Below are positions 27,205-36,252 of a DNA stretch of 64,000 nucleotides, in pieces. How positions within the stretch are numbered: position 1 is the first letter of the stretch; every line of letters starts with the position of its first letter. The position numbers and the translations under genes were made by a program. The notes below the pieces were generated by a model. It was not told the DNA's origin and made no database searches. It saw nothing but the letters and a program-made list of their open reading frames with translations. Source of the stretch: Candidatus Saccharicenans subterraneus (GTDB lineage Bacteria > Acidobacteriota > Aminicenantia > Aminicenantales > Saccharicenantaceae); the NCBI GenBank assembly GCA_003426165.1, contig QUAH01000012.1:47575-111574 (forward strand), written 5' to 3'.

Positions 27205-28584
27205 TTAAGTTTGGGGTAAGAGCTCCTGCAGTTCGAACTCCAGGTTTTTCAGGAACCTTCTTATGGTGGTTTTACCGAAGACCCCGAGGGCTGCATAGTG
27301 AAAATGCAGCGTGGCCAGATGTTTCAGGATGTATTTCCAGGAATAGAAGCGGGCCATGGCCTTGAAGGTTTCGACCTGCAAGGTGACCGGCGACATGGTA
27401 GCCGGCCTGTAAACCACGTGGTGGGCGTCGTACTTGCTCCAGTTGGTGTGGATCAGCTTCTTGTTTTCAACCATCTCTGCGTACAGCGGGGTTCCGGGCA
27501 GGGGGGTCAGAATCAGGAACTGCACCGTGTCTATGTGGTGACGCCTGGCGAAATCGGCCGTCTTCCTGATGGTGTCCACATCGTCGGTGTCCGCGCCCAA
27601 AACGAACATTCCATGGATATGGATTCCGTGGTCCCGGATCTTCTGAATGGAATAGATTATGTCCTTGAGGTCCTGTTTCTTCTGGTAGGCAGCCAGCGTC
27701 CGGGGATTTATGGATTCAAAACCGATGTAGAGAGTGTGGCAGCCGCTGTCGGCCATCAGGCGAAGGAGTTTCCTGTCCCGGGCCACGTCCACCCGGACCT
27801 GGGTTGACCAGGTCATTTTGATTTTTTCGGCCAGAAGGCCCCGGCAGATTTCTTTAGCCCGGTTGAGGTCGGCCGCGAAATTATCGTCGACGATGAACTT
27901 GGTGGCCCTGGATACCGCGTTGACATGCTTCAGCTCGCTGAGGGTCGCTTCCACGGACTTAAAGCGGTATTTTCTGCCGAACATCTGGATGACCGAACAA
28001 AACTTGCAACCGTAAGGACAGCCGCGAGAAGTGGAAACGGGGTAGCTGCGGGAAGGTTTCCAGTTGTGGACCAGCGAGAAATCCGGTTCGGGCAGGCTGT
28101 CCAAATCCTGAATGAACCCGGCCGGGGGGTTATGAACGGGGTGGCCGTCAGTGTCCCGGTATGACAGACCCCTGATGTCCGAAAGTGTCGGCCGGCCTGT
28201 CTCCAGGCTTGAAACCAGCTCCAGGAGCGGGCCTTCGCCCTCTCCGCGCACAACGAAAGAAGCATGTTCCAGCGCTTCCTCGGCCAGAAAAGTCACGTGA
28301 GGGCCACCCATGACGACCGGAATACCCAGTGCCCTGATTCTGTCCGCTATGGCATAAGCCCTGACAGCGGTTGAGGTTATCGTGGAGATACAGACCAGGT
28401 CTGAGTTCTCAACGAACGCCCAGTCCGGCTCGGCCACGTCCTCGATAAAAACCCTTACCCTGTAACCTCTATCCCTCAGCATGGTAGACAGCAGAACCGA
28501 GCCCAGGCGGGGCAACGGAAATTTGCTGAAAATATGCGAGCCGGGAGAACCGGCTTCAATGAAAGCGATTGTCTTAATGGTCAT
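27205..28584 (-). CDS. B12-binding-domain radical SAM protein
   Basis: The 459-residue protein has an N-terminal cobalamin-binding-like Rossmann domain (about 1-130, GGPHVTFLAEEAL) and a radical SAM core with the cluster motif CPYGCKFC (Cys189, Cys193, Cys196). Members of this class perform methylations, ring rearrangements or lipid modification; the substrate is not evident here. The C-terminal part (about 380-459) is helical, rich in aromatic residues and unassigned. It is monocistronic, bracketed by palindromic repeat pairs on both sides. The ribosome-binding site is weak. Confidence 0.9.
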   Translation of the reverse strand: MTIKTIAFIEAGSPGSHIFSKFPLPRLGSVLLSTMLRDRGYRVRVFIEDVAEPDWAFVENSDLVCISTITSTAVRAYAIADRIRALGIPVVMGGPHVTFLAEEALEHASFVVRGEGEGPLLELVSSLETGRPTLSDIRGLSYRDTDGHPVHNPPAGFIQDLDSLPEPDFSLVHNWKPSRSYPVSTSRGCPYGCKFCSVIQMFGRKYRFKSVEATLSELKHVNAVSRATKFIVDDNFAADLNRAKEICRGLLAEKIKMTWSTQVRVDVARDRKLLRLMADSGCHTLYIGFESINPRTLAAYQKKQDLKDIIYSIQKIRDHGIHIHGMFVLGADTDDVDTIRKTADFARRHHIDTVQFLILTPLPGTPLYAEMVENKKLIHTNWSKYDAHHVVYRPATMSPVTLQVETFKAMARFYSWKYILKHLATLHFHYAALGVFGKTTIRRFLKNLEFELQELLPQT

Positions 28585-28869
28585 GATTTTTTCAGGTTGA
28601 AGACCTTTCCTTTCAGAGTCAAGTCGAGTTGAAGAAAAGCGGTCGCGGAGCTTGAAATTATCTTTAGTCAGAATTCGCCGACTGGTATCGCTTTTAGGCT
28701 ACTGCCAAGAAAGAACGTAGATTTTGCAACTAATAAAATCTTTTTTCATCGCAGCCAGGCAGCCAGATCCTTTCCTCAGATGGCAAGTAATTTCTGGTTT
28801 CAAACTGGAATCAGCCTTTCCCCTGCTCGATATGAATATATGCTTATATTAATGGTAAGTCAAGGAAAA
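28585..28869. other. Upstream region of the radical SAM gene, nothing recognised
   Basis: About 285 bases between the radical SAM start and the next repeat. It is A/T-rich near 28715-28760 and 28830-28860. No gene, clear promoter or RNA motif could be supported. Confidence 0.3.
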
Positions 28870-28965
28870 AGGGACACTGTAAGGTGTCCCCAAATTTCCC
28901 TCAGATTTTTCCCCTTATGGTATTGGTAAAAAGAGGTCAAAAAGGGGACACCGTAAGGTGTCCCC
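28870..28965. repeat. GGGGACAC palindrome pair (copies 3-4)
   Basis: Palindromes at 28870-28891 (first base A instead of G, N6 = TGTAAG) and 28944-28965 (N6 = CGTAAG), 74 bp apart from start to start. The second lies directly after the stop codon of the VWFA gene; on that strand it is followed by TTTTT, and on the other by TGTTTT, so it looks like a bidirectional terminator. Confidence 0.9.
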
Positions 28966-28969
28966 TGTT

Positions 28970-31093
28970 TTAATCGGAGACGTGAAGGGTCAGGCTGCGG
29001 ACGGCCCGGGCCCCGGTCTTCTTTTCGCCCGCATGAAAATAAAGATGGTAGGTCCCCGGCTGGAGTGGCCGGGTCCTGACTCTTACCAGGTAGGTCTGGC
29101 GGCCCTCTTCACTCCTGGCGGCCAGGGGGACAAGCTCTGAAGCTACCTCCTGGGCCTGGCCCTCTTTTGAAAGCAGCAGCACGCTCTTAAATTCCAGCTC
29201 CGGGTTTTCTATCCTTCCCGGACTGCAGCTCAGCAGGGCATAGAACTCGTCGCTGCCAGCCTCCAGCGTTTGACCCACCGGCAGGTAGCGACTGAGGCCC
29301 GGCGGAAAGAACAGCGGACTGTTTTCATACTCGGAAATCTCTCCGGCCACCAGCACCGCCGGCACTCCCAGGGCCAGCCCTTCGGTCTGTTCCCCGCCCA
29401 GGGAAATATCCGAAGTGCCGAGAGCTGACTGCCCCGATTCCAGGTTTCTCATCACCGCCCGGCACCTGTAGTCCCCGGCCGGCAGTTCAAAAGCCGATGA
29501 AAAATATACTGCCCCCGACTCCGTTTTTGGCAGGGAGCTGAGCTTGACCTTTTTCCTTTCCAGCCCGGCAATGCGGTCGTCCGGACCGAAGACCACAAAA
29601 ATCAGTTCCAGCCTGTTTCCGGCCAGCCTGGCCATTTCCTCCCGGACGATCTTGGTCCACAGTATCAGCTGTTCCTTTCCCTTCTCGTAGAAACTGAAGC
29701 CACCGCTCTTCAGGGCCAGTGGCTCCTGCAGCAGTGGTTTCTCGCTCAGGCACAGGTCCACCAGGTGGAGCTGTTTTTCCAGGTCGGTCAGGTCCTTGAA
29801 TGGTTTCGGGCTAAAATAACCCTTCTGGGCATAGACCCTGGCCTTCGGCCGGTTCACCCTGACCTTCACCTCGTGGTACTGTCCGTCCCACTGCTCGTCC
29901 ACGTAGTAACCGAGAACATAATAGCAGCCGGTAATCTTCTGGACCTCTTCCATCCCTTTTGTATAGTTATGGATATTGCCGAAATACTTTCCGCCGGAAT
30001 AGTCGGCAATTTTCCCCAGGGTCAGGATGCCGGTCAACCTGATGTCCTGGTTGATCCGGGCCACGCTGTCCTCGGTATCGAAGGCATAGACCACCAGGTT
30101 GGCGTGGCTGATGGCTTTCTGCATGTCATCCAGGTAGTACTGCAGCTGGGTCTGTCCCCAGTCGTGCCTCCAGGTCCCACCCGACTTGTCCTCGGTCTGT
30201 ATGCCGTAGAGCAACGAATATGGAATGCCGGATGAAAAAAGAATGAGATGCTTGATTCCGGGCAGATAGCCCAGGGCCCGCGACAGCTTGGTCATCTCCC
30301 GGAGAAAGGTCAGGGCCTGCACCCGGCTCTCCGAGGTCATGAAGGCCCTTTTCATCTCTTCCGAAACATTGGCCGAATCCATGATGGGATCCTTTTCCGG
30401 CTTGGACCAGATGCCGGCTCCCACCCCGCCCCTCTGGCTGACGTCGAGTGGATTTTCTTCGGTGGCCTGCTGCCAGTACCTGGCTTCCAGGTTCTCCACG
30501 CTGCCCTGGTAATCCCGCAGGCCGATGGCTTCCACGAAGCGGCGGATTTTATTGTGGTCGCGCGTCAGGTATTCACGAACGGCCAGTCCGCCCTCAAGGG
30601 AGTAGGTGATTATGCCGATTTCGTCGTCGGGCTGGATAATATTATCAAGAAAGTGAAGGGCAGCTTTTCGGGTGGCCCGCAGACCTTTCTGGTTGTTGTA
30701 AACGTAGTCAAAAAGGAGGAAGAACCTGCGGCTGGCAGTTTCCGGTTCGGTGGCCATGGTCCCGGGGGCCTTGTCCGCTTCAGCCGGGAGCAGGAATGAC
30801 TGGAGGTGTTTTTCAAATTCGGTCAGGTTTTTCTTCTGGCCGTTATCGTAGACTTCAAAGTCCTGTTTCTCCAGGTCGGTCAGGGGGTTGCCCTTGCTGT
30901 CGGTAACGTAGACCTGGATCAGTTTCAGGGTGACCGAAATCTCATGTTTTGGCTTGAACTGGGCGGGTTCCTCCTGGGCGAAGACAGCAGGCGAGAGAAG
31001 CGACGCCGTCAGGAATAGCAGCCAGAAAGCGGCGAACGAAAAAACTGGTCGCCCCAACAGCTTAAGTTTCAGTTGCCTCGTCTGGGAAAACAA
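28970..31093 (-). CDS. Exported VWFA-related domain protein (acidobacterial type)
   Basis: The 707-residue protein has a signal peptide ending near AVFAQ (about residue 40), then the VTLKLIQVYVTDSKGNPLTDL segment and a VWFA-type domain (about 105-400) typical of the VWFA-related acidobacterial family (TIGR03436). The remaining 300 residues look like beta-sandwich repeats. Function is unknown; it is presumably an envelope or secreted binding protein. The start is TTG preceded by GGAG. The family is expanded mainly in Acidobacteriota, which helps place the organism. Confidence 0.85.
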   Translation of the reverse strand: MFSQTRQLKLKLLGRPVFSFAAFWLLFLTASLLSPAVFAQEEPAQFKPKHEISVTLKLIQVYVTDSKGNPLTDLEKQDFEVYDNGQKKNLTEFEKHLQSFLLPAEADKAPGTMATEPETASRRFFLLFDYVYNNQKGLRATRKAALHFLDNIIQPDDEIGIITYSLEGGLAVREYLTRDHNKIRRFVEAIGLRDYQGSVENLEARYWQQATEENPLDVSQRGGVGAGIWSKPEKDPIMDSANVSEEMKRAFMTSESRVQALTFLREMTKLSRALGYLPGIKHLILFSSGIPYSLLYGIQTEDKSGGTWRHDWGQTQLQYYLDDMQKAISHANLVVYAFDTEDSVARINQDIRLTGILTLGKIADYSGGKYFGNIHNYTKGMEEVQKITGCYYVLGYYVDEQWDGQYHEVKVRVNRPKARVYAQKGYFSPKPFKDLTDLEKQLHLVDLCLSEKPLLQEPLALKSGGFSFYEKGKEQLILWTKIVREEMARLAGNRLELIFVVFGPDDRIAGLERKKVKLSSLPKTESGAVYFSSAFELPAGDYRCRAVMRNLESGQSALGTSDISLGGEQTEGLALGVPAVLVAGEISEYENSPLFFPPGLSRYLPVGQTLEAGSDEFYALLSCSPGRIENPELEFKSVLLLSKEGQAQEVASELVPLAARSEEGRQTYLVRVRTRPLQPGTYHLYFHAGEKKTGARAVRSLTLHVSD

Positions 31094-31334
31094 ATCTATC
31101 TCCGACCGAGGGTTATCCTATCCACGTATTATTGTATTCCTGTCTGCCTCAAATTTCACCTGGAAAAGGGGACCTGTTCTCGCCTTCAAGATTCTCGCCA
31201 CGGTGAAAACAAAGAGAATTTAATTCCGGCCCGAAAAATCGAGAAAAAGGTAGTCTATCCCGCTGTTTTCCTGTAAAATATTACCTAAAGATAATAAGGA
31301 ACTTCTCCGTTATCATAAAAATCGCGGAAACTTG

Positions 31335-34300
31335 ATGCCCAGAGAAATACCCCCCGGCCATGAATCTTCTGACCTTCTGGCAGAATTATTGGCCGCCCTG
31401 TCCTCCGCGCCCGATAAAGTTACACCGCAACAGGCCGAGGAAATCGTCCGGGCAGCCGAAGCTCTGATCAGTTCCGGTAAACTGGAGACCCTGGACCCGA
31501 CCCTGGCCCGCGCCTACCTGACCGAGACTTCCCGCACCTCCTTTCTACGCAAGCTCAGCTATCCCGGGCGCTGCCGGGACTGGGCCGAGACCTGTTTTCA
31601 ATTGATACAGCGCTTCAACTACGGGTTGCTTGACCTGTTTGAGGACAGGGTTAAAGAAAACCCGGACCACCCTCTTTTCATTGACCTGTCGGCGGGCCGG
31701 TCAAACCGCTGGACCTACGCTGAAATTGCCTCCTACCTGAAATTGCTGGCCGGAACCTTCTACCTGATGTCAGGCACCGAAGAGCCACGTGTAGCCATCT
31801 TCAGCGAAAATCATCTCGATACAGCCTGCTGCGACCTGGCCTGCCTTTTCTTCGACATCCTGGTCTCTCCGCTTAATTCCAATTTCAGCCTGGACAACCT
31901 TGAGCTGATTTTTAACCGGCTCCGCTTCAACCTGGTCATCACCGATTCCCCCGAGAGGTTGAGGCTGCTGGGCTTGCTCCGGCAGAAAACCGGCCTTAAC
32001 TTTGAAATCCTGTCGACCAGTCGTTTTGAAATTCCGGGTATCCGGGCCGAGCTCCTGGGCGAAAAGGTGCGAAGCACCAACCAGGGCCAGGCCGAAAACG
32101 TTCTAAACCACAGGCGGCGTCGTCCCCTGGACGAAGTCTGCACTGTCATGTTTACCTCGGGCAGCACCGGCCAGCCCAAGGGAGTTTCTTTTTCAGGATA
32201 CAACCTGGTTTCCAAGCGATTTGCCAGGGCAGCCGCCCTGCCGGAAGTCGGGGAGGACGAAGTTCTCCTGGCCTTCCTGCCGCTCTACCATACCTTCGGC
32301 CGTTACTTTGAACTGCTGGGCTCAATTTTCTGGCGGGGGACCTATGTCTTTTCCGGCAACCCATCGGCCGACACCCTGCTGAGCCTGTTTCCGAAAATCA
32401 ACCCGACCGGCCTGGTCAGCGTGCCCATCCGCTGGCTTCAGATTTATGAAAAATGCCTGGAAGAAGCGGGCAAAAGCAGCCAGGCCAGGGACCGCCAGGA
32501 GGCGGTCAGGTCGGTCATCGGCACCAGGCTGCGCTGGGGAATCTCGGCCGCCGGCTACCTGGACCCGAGGGTCTTTCATTTCTTTGAAGGCCAGGGGGTC
32601 AACCTGGTCAGCGGTTTCGGCCTGACCGAGGCCACCGGCGGCCTGACCATGACCCCTCCCGGCAGGTATGTCGACAACACCCAGGGACTGCCCCTGCCGG
32701 GAGTCGAGCTGCGGCTGAGCCCGGAAGGAGAGCTCCTGGCCTGCGGTCATTACATAGCCCGCTACCTTGAAGACCTTGGTCCCGGCGACCGGATTCCATA
32801 CCCCCGAAACCCGGAAACCGATTACTGGCTGAGGACCGGCGATGTCTTCCGGGTGCTTCCCAACGGCTATTACCAGATAGTCGACCGCATCAAGGACATA
32901 TACAAGAATAACCGCGGCCAGACCATAGCTCCCCGCAAGGTTGAAGATAAGTTCAAGGGCGTGCCCGGCATAAAAAACGCCTTCCTGGTCGGCGATGGAC
33001 GCCCGTTCAATATCCTGCTGATTGTTCCCGACAGCAACTGCTCGGAACTCAGGGAAGCCCTGGGCCGGGAGGGGGAGACCGAATATTACAAGAGGATTAT
33101 AGAAGCCGCCAACCTGGACCTGGCTCCCTATGAAAGAATAATAAACTTTGCCCTGCTGGACCGGGATTTCAGCCGGGACAGGGGAGAGCTGACGGCCAAG
33201 GGTTCCTTCAACCGGAAAAACATCGTGGCCAATTATTCCGAGCTAATCGAAAGCCTTTACCGGAAAAATTACCTGGAAATGGAAACCGACAGCTTCCGGC
33301 TGAAAATTCCTTTCTGGTTAATCCGGGACCTGGGCCTTCTGGAGGGCGACTTCAAGTTTGAGGATGGCCGGCTGGTAGACCGGAGTCGCGGGCTCTTCCT
33401 GGAAGTCTCCGAGACCGGAAAGAAAGGAAGCTATCGCCTCGGCCACCTGGTTTATGAAATTCCCGATGGCCTGATCGATTTGGGCGTATTTGCCCGCCAG
33501 CCCTATCTCTGGTGCGGCAACCCCAGCCTGGTTGATTTTCTGCCTGTCAAGGAAGGCTGGGATACGGTTCACCCCGGAGTTTCTCTGAGAGTAAAGTTGC
33601 CGTCGGAAGAGGAACAGTTGAAAGCGTTTCGGGCGGAGGCACCTAAGGGTGTGACTGACCTCTCGTTGCTCCGGGTTCACCGGCTGGTCACCGACCTCTA
33701 TTTTGGCCCGGAGGAAACGGCCCTCAAAGCCATGAACGAGGTGGAACGACTCTTTTACGAGTCGGAAAACCCGAGAATGTCGGCCCTGCTCCGGCTCAGG
33801 CTGGAAGCCCTGGCCGACCATCCCCTGGAGAAGCTCCGTTGCTGGGCTTACCGGCTGCTGATCCTTGATCCCCTGCGTCCCGACTACAGCCCGGCCCTCG
33901 GGGCCTTCGTCGAATCGGGAAAAACTTTTCTCAACGAAGAATCGATTGAACAGATTGCTTCCTCGGTCCTGGAAAGCGGCCGGTTCGAAGCTCTCCGGCG
34001 GCGACTGGCCGGTTACCGGGCCTCTCTCCACTGGCCGGCTTCCCCGGCTACCATCGCCCAGTTCAAGCACATGTTCAAATTGCTGGGCGATTTCGCCCAG
34101 CTCCACCCGGAGTACACTTCCAGGGTGGCGGCCGAGCTGGCCAGCTGGGCCCTGCACCGGTCAGACCCGACCCTGGCCGCCGAAGCCGAAAGGGTCCTCA
34201 AGAACCTGTATCTCGTTAACCGCTTGAAGATAAAAGTAAAATTAGCCGAGGATTTCCAGGCCAGGCTCCACGGAAACCTGAAGCTGAGCGGCGAATTTTC

Positions 34301-35957
34301 GGAGGCCGAAAAGGCCAGGATAACCAGGGTGCTGGCCGACCCCACTTTCCTCCTGGAAAGCATCAGGCTCGGCTATGATGATTACCAGACCAGCCCGGAA
34401 GCCATCGCTTCCGGCCAGGTCAGGGTCTCGCGGGTTTCTTCCATCTATCCCGGGCTGCACCTCCGGGTCTGTGTCAATACCAGGGGCGGTGAACATTTCG
34501 ACCTGAGGGTGGAAATCTCGGACCGGAAGTGGACTCCTGGAGACCAGGAAAGAACTTACTGGTACCTGCTGCTTTCGGAACACTACGAGTACCCGGGACT
34601 TCTGCCCCGGCTGGCCAGCTGGCGACCGGACCTCAGGGCCACCAGCTTCCGATTCCTGAGCCGGCTGAGCGTCGAGGACCGGATCAGGGATTTTGCCACC
34701 CGCTATTACCACCTGCAACCGGCGGTCACTCCCCTGGAATGGCGGTTGCTCTACATTCAGGCTATTTCCCTTATCTACCAGGCGGTTAGCGCCTCGGGCT
34801 TTAACCTCGTCCCCGGCGAGGCCCTGCCCGAAAACATCACGGTTGATTCGGCCCGGCCCACCCTCATTGCCCTGGGTAATCTCAAGAGGTACGAGGGGAG
34901 CCGGTCGCTGGTTAGATCCATAATCGACAATTTTTATCTCAAGGTGGCGGCGGCCTACCCCTGGATTGAAAAAATGATCGACCCGAGCTGGGTCTTTGAT
35001 GCCTGTTTTGAAGTCTGGGAGGAAAAGAGGGCCACTGATTTTCTCAACCGCCTCCGCGACGAGCTGCAGGCCGAGGACCTGGAAATCGATGGTTTCGGCT
35101 CACTGAGACTCCAGCTTGAAGCTTACCTGGCCGAGATAAGGAAAAATCCTGTCCTCCCGATTTCTGTGCTCCTGGCCATCAGGAAATACAAGGAATGGGA
35201 GATGACCAGTTATGAAGCCGGTCCGGCCGAGAAGGAAAAGAAAGTCCTGGAGCTGGCCGAAGAAATTTCACTGGACGGCCGGCCGGACTGGATCCGTTTC
35301 TATTTCTACCGGCATACCTACTTTTCTTCTTCCTCGGCCGATGTGGCCCGGGCCTTTGAAAAGCTTTTGGCCAGGATGAAGGAAAGGCCGGATAAATTGC
35401 CCGTTCAGTTTCTTGAGCTTTCCGAGCTTCAGGCCTGCCTGGAAGACAGGACTGACCTCCAGGTTTTCAGCCGCCTGGTCTTCCCCAGGAGTCCGCAGCT
35501 TAAAGAACTTAGCCTTCTCAAGACCGGCGACCTGGGCCGCGAAAAGATTGTCATCAAATCAACCATCACCGACCGCCAGGGTCGCAACTTTACCTTCAGG
35601 CAGAGTTATGACCCCTCAGAAATCGGCCAGCTCTATCGGTTGTTCCTGAGAGAAAATTATCCCCGGGTCATTTCCCAGGAAAACCAGAGCCTGGTGCTGG
35701 TTGATGACGACGGTTTTCTGGTCGGGGGAATCAGTTTCCGGAACCTGTCCCACCAGGTGGTTTTCCTGGAAGGGGTGGTGGTGGCCGAGGGCTACAAGAA
35801 CCGCGGACTGGGCCGGGCCATGCTCCGGGATTTCATCGGGCGGATGGCCAGCCTCGGGGTCAAGATGGTGATGACCCACTACCTGATTCCCTTTTTCTTT
35901 ATGAAGGAAGGCTTCGTAATTGACCGGCGCTGGGGAGCCCTGGTCCGGACCATCTGA
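31335..35957 (+). CDS. Giant adenylate-forming (AMP-binding) enzyme fused to a GNAT acetyltransferase domain
   Basis: The 1540-residue protein has three parts. Residues about 60-640 form an acyl-CoA-synthetase-like enzyme: FTSGSTGQPKG phosphate loop, YHTFGRYFE, GFGLTEATGG, TGDVFRVLPNGYYQIVDRIKD hinge and the end motif around ELTAKGSFNRK, in which the catalytic lysine is not clearly at its usual place. About 640-1370 is a helical region with no domain I recognise. About 1395-1540 is a GNAT-type acetyltransferase (VVVAEGYKNRGLGRAMLRDF, the acetyl-CoA loop). An ATG follows a possible TTG start by 3 nt. The gene stands alone. Activation of a carboxylate and acylation in one polypeptide is suggested; the substrate is unknown. 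Confidence 0.85.
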   Translation: MPREIPPGHESSDLLAELLAALSSAPDKVTPQQAEEIVRAAEALISSGKLETLDPTLARAYLTETSRTSFLRKLSYPGRCRDWAETCFQLIQRFNYGLLDLFEDRVKENPDHPLFIDLSAGRSNRWTYAEIASYLKLLAGTFYLMSGTEEPRVAIFSENHLDTACCDLACLFFDILVSPLNSNFSLDNLELIFNRLRFNLVITDSPERLRLLGLLRQKTGLNFEILSTSRFEIPGIRAELLGEKVRSTNQGQAENVLNHRRRRPLDEVCTVMFTSGSTGQPKGVSFSGYNLVSKRFARAAALPEVGEDEVLLAFLPLYHTFGRYFELLGSIFWRGTYVFSGNPSADTLLSLFPKINPTGLVSVPIRWLQIYEKCLEEAGKSSQARDRQEAVRSVIGTRLRWGISAAGYLDPRVFHFFEGQGVNLVSGFGLTEATGGLTMTPPGRYVDNTQGLPLPGVELRLSPEGELLACGHYIARYLEDLGPGDRIPYPRNPETDYWLRTGDVFRVLPNGYYQIVDRIKDIYKNNRGQTIAPRKVEDKFKGVPGIKNAFLVGDGRPFNILLIVPDSNCSELREALGREGETEYYKRIIEAANLDLAPYERIINFALLDRDFSRDRGELTAKGSFNRKNIVANYSELIESLYRKNYLEMETDSFRLKIPFWLIRDLGLLEGDFKFEDGRLVDRSRGLFLEVSETGKKGSYRLGHLVYEIPDGLIDLGVFARQPYLWCGNPSLVDFLPVKEGWDTVHPGVSLRVKLPSEEEQLKAFRAEAPKGVTDLSLLRVHRLVTDLYFGPEETALKAMNEVERLFYESENPRMSALLRLRLEALADHPLEKLRCWAYRLLILDPLRPDYSPALGAFVESGKTFLNEESIEQIASSVLESGRFEALRRRLAGYRASLHWPASPATIAQFKHMFKLLGDFAQLHPEYTSRVAAELASWALHRSDPTLAAEAERVLKNLYLVNRLKIKVKLAEDFQARLHGNLKLSGEFSEAEKARITRVLADPTFLLESIRLGYDDYQTSPEAIASGQVRVSRVSSIYPGLHLRVCVNTRGGEHFDLRVEISDRKWTPGDQERTYWYLLLSEHYEYPGLLPRLASWRPDLRATSFRFLSRLSVEDRIRDFATRYYHLQPAVTPLEWRLLYIQAISLIYQAVSASGFNLVPGEALPENITVDSARPTLIALGNLKRYEGSRSLVRSIIDNFYLKVAAAYPWIEKMIDPSWVFDACFEVWEEKRATDFLNRLRDELQAEDLEIDGFGSLRLQLEAYLAEIRKNPVLPISVLLAIRKYKEWEMTSYEAGPAEKEKKVLELAEEISLDGRPDWIRFYFYRHTYFSSSSADVARAFEKLLARMKERPDKLPVQFLELSELQACLEDRTDLQVFSRLVFPRSPQLKELSLLKTGDLGREKIVIKSTITDRQGRNFTFRQSYDPSEIGQLYRLFLRENYPRVISQENQSLVLVDDDGFLVGGISFRNLSHQVVFLEGVVVAEGYKNRGLGRAMLRDFIGRMASLGVKMVMTHYLIPFFFMKEGFVIDRRWGALVRTI

Positions 35958-36084
35958 GCAAGCTGGCAACCATTTATCTCCGATGCCCGGTTACATATTT
36001 GCCTGTTTTAGCTTCTTTTAATCAACCAAAATTGGTTTATAAAGTAACCAGCTAGTGTACAAAATAGTTTGCAAATTGAACTAG

Positions 36085-36116
36085 GACCCTCCGGAAGAGG
36101 GTCTGGCATTTCTTTT
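36085..36116 (+). terminator. Possible terminator after the fusion enzyme gene
   Basis: GACCCTC (36085-36091) and GAGGGTC (36097-36103) form a 7-bp stem with a 5-nt loop, followed by a T-rich stretch to 36116 (TTTCTTTT). It lies 128 nt after the stop codon at 35957. The T-run is interrupted, so the call is moderate. Confidence 0.5.
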
Positions 36117-36252
36117 AGGCTCTGTTGTCATTGGCTCTATCCCGCCGTGAAGATCCGGTTATAGGTCCGCCGGAATTAACGAATTATTGAGAGATTCAGG
36201 GATTGATGAGAGAGAGCAGAATTGGTGTTGAATTAGCTTTTTCTGTTATTGG

